NCBI GenBank assembly: GCA_964035795.1
Contig: OZ038321.1
Coordinates: forward strand, 21,206,283-21,270,282
Source: Pterobdella sp. o SKG-2022
Lineage: Eukaryota > Annelida > Clitellata > Hirudinida > Piscicolidae
DNA length: 64,000 bases
Direction of reading: 5' to 3'
Under the pieces are notes generated by a model, which was not told where the DNA came from, made no database searches, and saw only the letters and a program-made list of their open reading frames with translations. Below are positions 23,601-34,816 of this stretch, one piece after another; position 1 is the first letter of the stretch; the number at the start of each line of letters is the position of its first letter. A program made the translations under genes and the position numbers.

Positions 23601-24503
23601 CAACATCCTTGCAACAACACAGTGAAACCCAGGTTCCTTAGAAAAGAGGATGAACTAAAGGATGTGACTTTAAATGAAGGAGATGATGCTTTATTGAGAT
23701 GTGTTTCTAGGTAACATTTCAGAAGAAATTTTACTCGATTAATCATAAATCAACATTAATTTTGTTTAATTTCAACTCATTTTAATAAATTAAAAAATTT
23801 TTGTTTGTATCTCTAGTTTAGTTTGTAATCAAAAATTTTTTGATCTTCTACTCGACACTTTTTAATATTTACAGAGCAGAGCCAGCAGCTACTATCAAGT
23901 GGTTTAAAAATGGAGAAGAACTAGACGGTACTTGAGTTTACTTTTTGCAAAAGTATAAACTTGATTGGAACTTAGAATTATTTTTTATCTTTATAAAATT
24001 TTGTAATTTAATGAACTTTTAACATTGTTTTACTTTGATTTATAGCAGTTTTCAGTAAATTTGTAAAGCAAAAACACCTAGAATTTACCATAAAAATTTA
24101 GCATATGCTAAATTTTTAGCTCTTTTTGCTTAATAAATATACTGAAATTCTTTCATAAGCCGACGTTAAAATAGTTGAAAATTTTTCTAAAGTACATGAA
24201 GTTGTTTCTAAAAAGTTAAAACTTTTAATAGTATTTATAGCCTTGTTAATAATAGCTTTTTTCACGATTTCTTCAAATATTTGAAAATAAATTCTATTCG
24301 AACATTATCTCAAACCTCCACCAACTACAGATACTAACATGCCCGCTAACTATAAGATAAGTAACGACCGGAGTGAGTTAAGCATAACAGGGGCATGTAA
24401 ACTATGTGATAAACCAGACTTGGCTGTTATTCAGTACCAAGCTGAAAATGCCCATGGTAGTGTTTATTCGGAAGCCACGGTGAATGTCTTAGGTTTGTAT
24501 GGT

Positions 24504-24587
<84 letters not shown>

Positions 24588-27117
24588 ATGAAAACACTTT
24601 TGGAGTTTATTCTATTTAATGAAGCTCTTCGTGAAAAAAAGTTTCCATTTGAATATTTATGTTTGGCTCGAAGAATTAAATAATAATGAAGGTTCTATCA
24701 AAGGAATATCGTGTTCATATATATATTGAGATTAAATTATGAAAATTTGAAATATATTTGTTCAAGGTTATCTTATTCAATATTTTTCAGCTTTTACACA
24801 TAATTAAAGTTTAGCTGAAAACTGTTTACTTAAATAATTAATTTTTTTTTACAAATAACCTATATAAAAGACATTCAAAGACGTCTTATGCAATTTTAAA
24901 TAATTTTCAAACAAAATATCAAATATTTTGTTGAAAATTATTTTAAAAAATATAAAAGCAGAACTTTAGGTATAAGACACTAAAATTCGTTAGAATACCT
25001 TGATCAAAAACACATGAACGCCAAATAACAGAAAAAACCACAATCGACGTTGAAGCGAGCACACTAAAAGATGTTGATTGGCTGCCTGACCAAAATGTCT
25101 CATTCAATGTTGTTGCTAATGGAGATGCACTTGTTCCCTTGCAGTACAAATGGTTCTTCAATGATGTAGAGATTATCAAAGACAAAGACCCTCGGTACGT
25201 TTGGTGTTATGTGTGGGAGGGTTGGATATACACACAGATTTTTCAGTAACTATTGAAGAATTTTTCACGCTACGAGCTTTCTATAATGAAAATAAAGTTA
25301 CCAAAAAACGTATATTCAAGGTGTCCTATCAATAGCGTTAACTATTAAACAGTAGGAAAGAAGTTTTCACATGAATGATGGGATGTTAAAATTAAATTGT
25401 TGTATATAACTGCGGCATTTGAAGGTTGGAGGTAAATGAGGGATCTCTGAAAATCCTGATGGAAGGAGATACGGAAGGAGGGGTGGGTCGGTGTGGGAGC
25501 TACAAATGTCAAGTAGACAATGGATATTCTTCTTCCGAGCTCTCAGCAAACCTTATTAACCCCGGAATAGGTTTGGAATGTGTCAAAAATTTCAAAGAAA
25601 TGTTGAAACTTTAATTTTACTAAGAATATATAGATATAGAGATTTTATTAATAGAATATCAATATGCAAGAACAATTTCATGAATTATTTAAATACATGT
25701 ATAGCCTTGAAACTAATTAATTAAAAGATTTTATTGATTTATTTAAATAAATGTATATATTTGAATTTTTAATTAAAGGTGCTGCGGGCTTTGCTTGGTG
25801 GTGGATACTACTGATTGTTCTATTGATATTGTTCTTGCTGATTCTGCTTTTGTGCTTGTTTTTATGGTGCTGGGGGTGCTTCGCTTGCTGCACCAAGCAG
25901 GGAGAGGATTATAAAGGTAGGATAATTCAAAAAATATACTCTTTTTTATCGTTTTTTAGTAGTATACAGTTTTTTGGATTTCAGTCTGTATGTTATACAC
26001 ACACGTATATCATTTTTTTCTTAGTATTTAATATAATTTTTATTGACTTTACTGAGTATGTTTCATTGGCTGATCTGTTCAATGGTACGTGTGTTATACT
26101 GGTTGATATTCTTAATGTTACAGTGGATGAAACTGAACGGTCAAAAGGGCTCAACCCAGTGAAAGAGTTGAGAGAGAAGGGGGCCATTGACTACAACTCG
26201 TATGTGCCATCAATGTTAATTATTATGATACGCCAAATAGTGTGATAAAAAGCAATAACATTGATGAAATGGTTTCAGAGCCATCGTGAGCAACAACGAC
26301 AACCCTGGAGCAAAGTTCTACAATGAAAACTACAACAACAAAAACTCCATCAAATCTAAAACTGGGAAAAACACCCCTAACAGTTTTCAAAACCTAGCAT
26401 ATAATGCTAATGATGATGGCAGTAATTATAACAGACATACTAACAACATCAATATCAGCCAAATAGACAATATCAGATCAGACCAAACGGGGGTATATTC
26501 AATAAGTCGCCAAGCTGTGCAGGGTCGAAATTCTAGGAGAAAAAGTAATGGTGAAGCTCACAGTCATACGATTCAGCACACAAGACCTATTAGATCGGTG
26601 GATAATACTTTTGCAACTGAGAGGTATGTGTCCTCTGACAGAGTGAACACAGAAGGGCATGATTTGAAGAAGTGGTCAAGAGGTCGGACAGACCTGAGAA
26701 ATGAAGCTCTCTTTACAACTCGTATTCAGACCATTGCAGGACCAGGTATGTTTGTCTTCATAATCTTACCGATAATCAAGTAAAAAAGTTTTTCGGTTCA
26801 TATACTATATAAAAAAAAATTTTACGCTCTCTTCAAATGCTACAAACCATATAGGATACGTGGATCGGGATGATGACTCAAACTACTTAGACAGCGACGA
26901 TGAAGATAGTTATGGAGGGCGAGGCTACAGGGTGGTGCATGAAAGGAATGCTAGGGTTGAGAATACATTCAATGGAGCCAAAAGTAGCGGAGGCGTCGAT
27001 AATTGCGACAGTTTCAGCTTTCAAAACCCAGCTGTAGGCGACTTAAGGAATAACTACACCAATTTCAATGAAAAAAAGTATTCAGTTAAGCAACAAAGCT
27101 ACGAGATTAATGCTTGA
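20636..27117 (+). CDS. Ig-superfamily transmembrane receptor, L1CAM-like Ig domains, no FnIII
   Basis: Likely cell-adhesion receptor. Seventeen phase-consistent exons give 844 residues: 20636-20726, 21317-21352, 21775-21883, 21960-22126, 22273-22428, 22497-22622, 22845-22947, 23097-23287, 23623-23710, 23875-23927, 24331-24492, 25032-25194, 25425-25570, 25779-25916, 26124-26199, 26279-26745, 26855-27117. The 36-nt second exon is the least certain. Residues 1-31 are a hydrophobic signal. Five Ig domains follow (about 45-134, 135-228, 229-326, 327-427, 428-530). The first ends in YEGVYQCKASN, the typical L1/neurofascin form; the fifth looks most like L1 Ig6. A WWW-led membrane helix (about 537-562) is followed by a cluster of cysteines (CWGCFACC) that could be palmitoylated, then a cytoplasmic tail of about 275 residues rich in Asn, Asp, Ser and Tyr. 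I see no FnIII domains and no FIGQY ankyrin motif. The start at 20636 is the first ATG after an in-frame stop at 20615. The L1 assignment is inference from motifs; a generic Ig receptor is the alternative. Confidence 0.85.
24067..24134. repeat. Small imperfect hairpin in an Ig-receptor intron
   Basis: A perfect core palindrome (AAAAATTTAGCATATGCTAAATTTTT) is flanked by an outer imperfect pairing of AAGCAAAAA with TTTTTGCTT. No second copy was noticed, so it may be a chance palindrome or a decayed foldback element. Confidence 0.5.
24505..24583. repeat. (TA)n dinucleotide microsatellite
   Basis: About 39 uninterrupted TA units begin 12 bases after the 5' splice site of the exon ending at 24492. 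The isoleucine/tyrosine run in the plus-strand frame here is intronic read-through. Confidence 0.95.
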
Positions 27118-29098
27118 ATACTTGCGCAGTTTAAACCACTTAAGACTATTGAAAGCTTCTTCGATTTGTACTTAAATTAGCTATATCATCATCATCTCCA
27201 TCATTACCATCATCATCATCATCCTCATCATCGTTTATCGACTTTATAGCTGCATTTTATGGGGTAAGATGTAGCTTATTTTGTTTCAATTGTTTTTACA
27301 TGTAGATCACTTGGAAACTTAATCACGATTAATGAAATTTTTGACTCTTTGATATTTAAAACATTTTATTCAGAATTACAAAAGCCTGAGCTTAAAAGCA
27401 CTACAAAAGAATAATGATAAACATTACAAAATGGCTACAATATCATAATAAAGTTAAACCAATTGGAAATACAGAAAAAGTTGTAATGAAAAAACTACTG
27501 GAAACTTATGAAATATATTTAAAGTGAAATTTTCAATAAAAAATTTTAATAGGTTAGTATATTAAAAAATATTTTGATCCGTACATGGAATGCTAAAAAG
27601 CGTTAGAAGCTAGAAGTTTAGTTATTGTTTGAGAAATAACTTGTATTTTCTATTCTTTCAGAGGCAACAACATATGTTTTCTTCCTTAAATAAAACTATA
27701 TTTCCAATAAGTTCAATCTTAACGTGGAGACATTATTTTATGAAAAATAATGCATTTATAAACTAATCGAAAATTAGTTTAATTCAACAAATAAAATATA
27801 TATCACTATTGCTTCAGAAAAACGTTTTTCAAAGATTTTCATTTATTTTACATTGACGATAGCTATTTAAAATGATGAGTAGACATAATCGAAATGATTG
27901 AAAAGCAGGTAACAGTCCTTAAAGGACCAACAGTAACGATGAAACGTGGCAATTGTTAGCATGAGTAACATGAAAAGACAAAGTATGGTTAATATACAAC
28001 GCTTCGAAGCGGTGAGCGCTTTCAATTTGAAAATTTCAAACAAAAGGACTTAATTACAATTTCAAACAAAAAAAATTTAATGAAGTTGTTGAAAATTTAT
28101 AATTTTGCACCCATAGCAAACATTTAGCGGAGAAATTTTACATTACCAATGCTCGCTAAGGAATTCAACACAAAATACATAGAAGCCACATTGTTTAAAA
28201 TACAAGTATAATAATAAAGTAAAATGAACGTAGCTGAAGTGTAAAATTTGTTTTTAAGCATCGAATGTGGCCTAAAAATTTATGTTGAGTTCATTGAAGG
28301 CTTACACGATATCTATATAAAAATAATTTTGTATCAAGACAAAATAATTTTATCACTTTGAATAAAACATCAAAATACATGCAACGAAAATATGAAACAA
28401 AAGCAGCCAAACTAATACATACAAAAACAACACAACGATCGATAATGAATATTGTAAGGCACGTGACATTGATTGAAATATGACAAATGTAGATCCGAAA
28501 TATCATAAAATATCAATGCTGTCTGAAATATCGCCCAAGAACTTCACATGATTGTAAATAAAACACATAGACTACATAAATCATTTGATTCTAACAGTTT
28601 TTTCTACTATTATTTATTATTGTTGTTATTATTGTAATGTGTGAACTACACCAGCTACTAAAACAATCTTTTTTACAGGTTCAAAGCAAACAATAATGAG
28701 CCACTTAAGCAAGCAAACAATAACCACTTGAACGTGATCTCAAAAAATTAAGATGACCACTAAAGTGGATACTTCTACATCCTTAATATAACAATATTTG
28801 TAGTTTCACTCAACATCATCACCATAGAAATTCAAAAACGGATTTATATTAAGATACCATAATTACTTTTCGAGATTCAAAGTAATTACTTCATCACCTT
28901 ATTTCCAATTATGTTTCTTTAATTTCTTTCAACTAAGCTTTTGAAAACTCTATTATATCTCAATAAAAAAACAAATAAACTTTTAATTTTAATTTTTAAA
29001 TAAAATGAACTCTCCACAGAATCTTACAAAGATACCAGCCTGGCACGATAGCCAGTCCAGAATAACATACGCCTCAAATGCCTCGATAACATAGGACC
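27118..29098. other. Convergent intergenic region
   Basis: Lies between the 3' ends of the Ig-receptor and CIP4 genes. It begins with 3' UTR-like sequence carrying an ATC-rich microsatellite (27184-27240). The open frames here are short and AT-driven, and no further gene is supported. Confidence 0.55.
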
Positions 29099-32000
29099 CT
29101 ACAACATCTGAACATACGTCGAAGGGACATAACCCTCATCATCAGTGGCTTCCCTCTTCACCCTCAACCAACCACCGCCCTCATCCTCCAGAAACACAAA
29201 CACCTCTCCTTCCACCATAGGCAGAGCTGACTCATCCCCTTGACCTTAGTGGACGGTGCATCATATAAGCAAATGAGATCAAGTTTGAAATCTTAAATAA
29301 CAAAGACTGTTCTATTTAACAATCAATAAATTGATTTTGATTTTTTTTATTAACATCCATATCTACAATCAAAATTTCAAGTAACGATAAAACTATTATC
29401 TACAATCGAAGAATTGAAACGAAACAATCTGATAATACACACCAAAGACCCACCATCAAAGGCGTACAGGGCCTTGCACTTGCGCCCTCCCTGGTCTCTT
29501 TGGTCGAATTCGTCGTTGAAGTCATCGTCGGAAAAGCTATCCATACGATCCCCTGCAGAGATGCGAGAGGCATTGATCTGTTGTGTTCCTGGCATGCTCG
29601 AAGGCTCAGATATTTGCGGGTTGCTGCGGTTGTTGGTGGATCATACTTTAGTTTCTAACCCACATAAAAATGGGACTGTGAAGACGGTGAACGATAATGA
29701 TGATGATGTTAGTTTGTTCTTATTTCCTATATGCAGTTGATGATTGGCTTAATAATATTGACTCAAAAGAGATCTCAAAAGAATTCGAAAGATATTTAAC
29801 TTGCTTTTCACATCAATACAGATAGACAAATACAACAATTTTAAATCTGGTTACGTTTTCATTATACTCAAAAAGGCCAGATTTACTTCATTTAATTTCT
29901 TTTTTCAATTTTCACACCAACATAACCACAAAACTCGTATGAAAACTAAGCAATGGCAAAGCAGACGAACAAAAAACCCCTTTAGAACCCATGCTCTATC
30001 ATATATATTATAAATTTTATACCTTTGTTATTATATATGTTGTAAATATATTATCAATATTATATATTAATACATTATATATTATATCTATCATATCTCA
30101 AAACTGAACTATTTATGAAACAATGAAGATAAATAGCAAAGTGTAAAGTCCAACAAGCACAGACTTGATAGAGATGTTGGAGGTCCTGCTGTTGAGACTG
30201 TTGTTGTCATCATGGGGCCTTCTCGCCTGTGCTGGACTGTTGTTGGCGCTGTCACCACTGCAAGAAGCCAGGTAGCTCTGTGTGTTTGTGCATGGGTGTT
30301 TGTTTGTTTGCTTGTTTCTCTCAATCCTTCGCACCTGCTTCCTAAGAATGAATGCAAGAACAAAATACCTAATGCAATTATTGCTCTGCTGAACAAATTT
30401 CAAAATGAATGCAGAGATGTAACAACATGAAGTTTTGCAAGCCAAAATCAGAAATTCTGCGTAAAGTAACTAGACTACCCAGAGAGGAAGCACTAAAGAC
30501 TCGCTACGTCAAAACCCCTCCCCTACGAGTAAGGCCAAAGATGATCTGGGAGCAAACAATTGAAAAGGATATGAAAGCAACCGGCTTGCGGAGGGTGGAG
30601 GCTCTTGACAGACAAGGCTAGAAGCGAAAAAGTTAATGCTCTAATTGTCTGACCCCTTTAATTTGGGACAGACTATAAACGGAAAACATCAAAAAAAAAT
30701 TTGTTTGTTTCTTAAACTGATCAATTCATGATGTAAAAAAAGTTCTGCTAAAAAAACCATGATAAAACTTATCAAATGAAACCACCTTGAATTTTTGTTG
30801 TTCTGCTTCAAGCTTTCCAATGGCTACTGACACCTCATTTAGTTGTTTATCAGTGGATGCTGGGTCTCCCAGGTTGCTGTTCTTACTGTATACATCTCTC
30901 ATCTTGTTCAGTGCTTCTCTGTGTGGTGAGTCATAAGTCTAATGCAACAGCTGAGTCAACTTGTTGGTTAGATGCCTTATCTTGAACACTCAAAGTTTAA
31001 ATATTTTGTTTAATATATATTAAATATTTCAAATTTTTCTATCCATATCAATCAAATGCTATAAAAAGAACTTAATTATTTTTTCCCACTTTAACAGTCA
31101 AAACCCACCGTTCTTGGTTGAGCTTCCTGAGTTCTGATTGGAGCTGATCCAACTTGGCGAGAAGAGCCTTGCGTTGTTGCTTGGGAGGCAGGTGACTGAA
31201 GTCATCTTTGGGCTCCTCCTGCTTGTGAGGGGGGGGGGTTATGTTCACTTTACACTGGGGATTACCAAGCCTCTGTTTGAGCCGCAATGATAGGAAATGT
31301 AGCTCCAAAAGTTTTTCAGAAACAATCGATTAGAATTAACTTAAGCATTTAACTCTAGACCTTATAAATGTAATACAACTAACAATAGTTTTGATTAGGG
31401 TTAATTTTCTATAAAATTCAAGCTAGTTTAAAATGAGCAGTACATTTGCCATAAAACAAATGAAAGACTAATTCCCTGCAAATTGCTCATCTAAATAATA
31501 GACAAGTAATCAGATGTAGATACGTTCTGCATAATTTCCATGAGAATTGCTAGGATTTCCATAAATTATTTTTCAATACTACAAACGAAACTTTTTAATT
31601 CATTAATATTTTCAATTGATAAGCACAAAAAATTCAAAGTATTTTTAAAAAGTATATTTATTAATAAAAACATAATCTTACAAATGTCCAATTCAACTGA
31701 AGAAATCATATAAAAATCTTCTTAAAAACTCCACTACACCTCAATTAATTTAAATATACACTGTAACACTTTCAGTGATTACCACTTGATAATGTAAGCT
31801 AGCCTTACGAAAAGCTTAGTGTCATTTAATAATTACTTTGTGTTTGTTGTCCTTACTTTTAAATTAAATATAATTTCAAGGCTCTTACTCATTACAATTC
31901 TCACCTTGTTACCGAACATCCTGAAGTAACCCTTCAAGCCCTTCTTCATTGATGAGTTGCCATTGCTGACGTTATATGGGTTCCTGAAGGTCTCGTTGCT

Positions 32001-34719
32001 GCCGCTATGACTACTACTGCAGCTGCTCAAGTCTTCGAAGGGGATGTCACCTGGGATTGGGAAGCCCGTCTTGTGCTTCTCTATCGTTAGCATCGAGTCC
32101 TGTGGTCAGTGACCATAATTATGCTGTTGCTAATAATCTAAATTTAGGTAATAATAACAACAACATCAACAATAATAGTAAAAATAAAAGAAAAAATAAA
32201 GAAATAATGTTACTTTGTTAACGAAAAGCTTTGTACTTAATAAAATTACCTTTAGTGTTCAAATAATTTTCAGTAAAGAAATAAAGGTTTTATGAAAGAT
32301 GATCTTCAAGGTATAGGTTGTTGTAGGTTTAAACAATGATGGAATAAATGTTTTATTGGTAGGTTGTTTTGATATTCTACCATACAACGTTGGAATTATT
32401 TCATTAAATATAACATGTGACTTGTAGTTGGGGTAAAATGCGTAAAACAGATAAATTTATAATTGAAAACTAAAATCTGGGATAAAAATGCAATTACTTT
32501 TGCTGAGTCAATTTGATTGGCAGAAGCGGTGAAACCTATTTGAATGAGAAAAATGCATTTAAATATAAATTGTATTTATCTATCTATCTATCTATCTATC
32601 TATTTATCTATTTACCTATCTATCTATCTATCTATTTATGAACCTTCTATGCATCGATTGACGATAGGGACAACGTCACTTTCAATGCAAACCAAGTGGC
32701 TCACACACTCCTTCACCTTGTCCACCCTCATCTCCTCTTGAGTTTGCAGTTGCTGTCAAATTTATCTTCTATAAAACACTAGCAATGATAATGTTGATAA
32801 AGATAACAATAATAATATGAGTATATTTTGCTTTAGAATTTGAATAAAATATTCATTAATGCATGTTACAAATGAAATAAAAATAATCATTAAAGTCGAT
32901 ATTATGAGAAAAATTTAGTACATTTATTAACAGAAAAAAAATAGCTAGAATTTTCGTACTTAACATAATACGTTAGGATAAAGTTTATGCTAGCGTATTA
33001 TTGTAAAGCTATACTTACCGAAAATTCTAGCTATTTTTTTCTGTTAATAAATGTACTAAATTTTTCTCATAATATCGACTTTAATGATTATTGATATTGC
33101 ATAAAAGTGCATTAAGATGTTTCTAAAAAATGATACAAATGCACATTGGAACCTTGAAGACTTCTGGCATGAGCTTGTTGTAATGTTCTCGCTGGTAGTT
33201 GTTGATGACTGACACCTCGTAGGCATAATCCTTCTTGCACTCCTCGAGGAATTGCTGCTTAACCTCCATCACTTGGCGAGACTGTGGTAAGGTGTATGGG
33301 TGTGGTGTTGTGTATGGGTTGGGTGTGGTAACATGGGTGAAGTGTTATAATAAGAGTGGGTTTGGTTTATAGAATGGTCGTTATATCGTGTTGTGTGTGC
33401 ATGCAGTTTGCACTTCTGATACGGTTGTTACTATGGAAAAGTATCAATGAAATTTTGTGTATTAAAACTCATGGTAAATAGTTAGACAATCAGAATTTTT
33501 ATAGGTACTTTAACATTTACTTGAGCTATTAAAACTAATCAATTTACATGATCTCTGTTATTGACTTTTATCCTATTTAATGTTACTGCATGACAAACGA
33601 GTATCAAATCTCTGAATTAACAGCATTACAGCTCTGCTTCTAACAAGTAAATTTATTTTTTACAAATTAAAACAATGGATAAACAATGAAAAGGATAAAA
33701 TAAATAACTATGAAACCCCTATATTACCACTTCCCAATGATCAATAATGGAACAAAAACTTGCCAAAAATTTTCATTTTCATTGAAAATGAATGTATGGA
33801 ACCGTTCATTTTTAAGTATAATTATAATGGATATAAAGTTTTTAAGTCAAACAGAAAATAACTAAAAATTCTAATTATAACGTCTACACATTCATACACT
33901 ATAATAATCATTTTAAAATATATCAAGGAAATTTATATCAATATTTTAGGTTAAAATACAGAAAATTATTTCATTTGTTTGAAAAAGTATGTTTTGAACT
34001 TTTTCTTAAAAAACAAAATTTTCGAGATATATTTAAAAACACATTAAAAAATTAGATTAATGTATATAAATTAATTTTATTTCAATTCCAGTTGAAAATT
34101 AAAACATCCAATGAATCAAATAACTTGTTGATAGCCTGAAGATGAACTCTTTCACAAGAGAGAAGAGAAACATGGCAATTAACGAAGTAATTTTCAGGTC
34201 AAACAGCGTATATTATTTTATACTGGTATCAGTTCAACTCTATAATCTTATGTCAAGTGCATAAAATTATGGAAATATTCATTAGAGAACCCCATTTGAA
34301 GTTTCATATAAATTCTAGAGAAGTTATATAATTATTTTTGAAAGTTTGATTAAAAATTGTATCGTAAAAATTTCTTTTTTGAGATAAAATAATTATTCTA
34401 TTAACCGATATTATATGATTAAATATCCTTTTCAAGATTTTAAAGACTGAGTAGAAAATAATAAACCATTATGTTTTAAATATAAAGGAATTTTTCTTTA
34501 ATTTACATGTTGATGCAAAAACATTGTTTCACCATACGCTAACCATAAACTAACTCTTGAGTTGAAATTTGATAAACATTTCAAAGCACACTTATCTAGA
34601 AAATTCAAAATACTTTTAAAGATCATTAAGAAATTAGTTATATAAAATTTCAATGAAACTTACAATCAATTAATATTATCTACCTATTTATCTATTTATA
34701 CAAATATCTATCTATCTAC

Positions 34720-34816
<97 letters not shown>

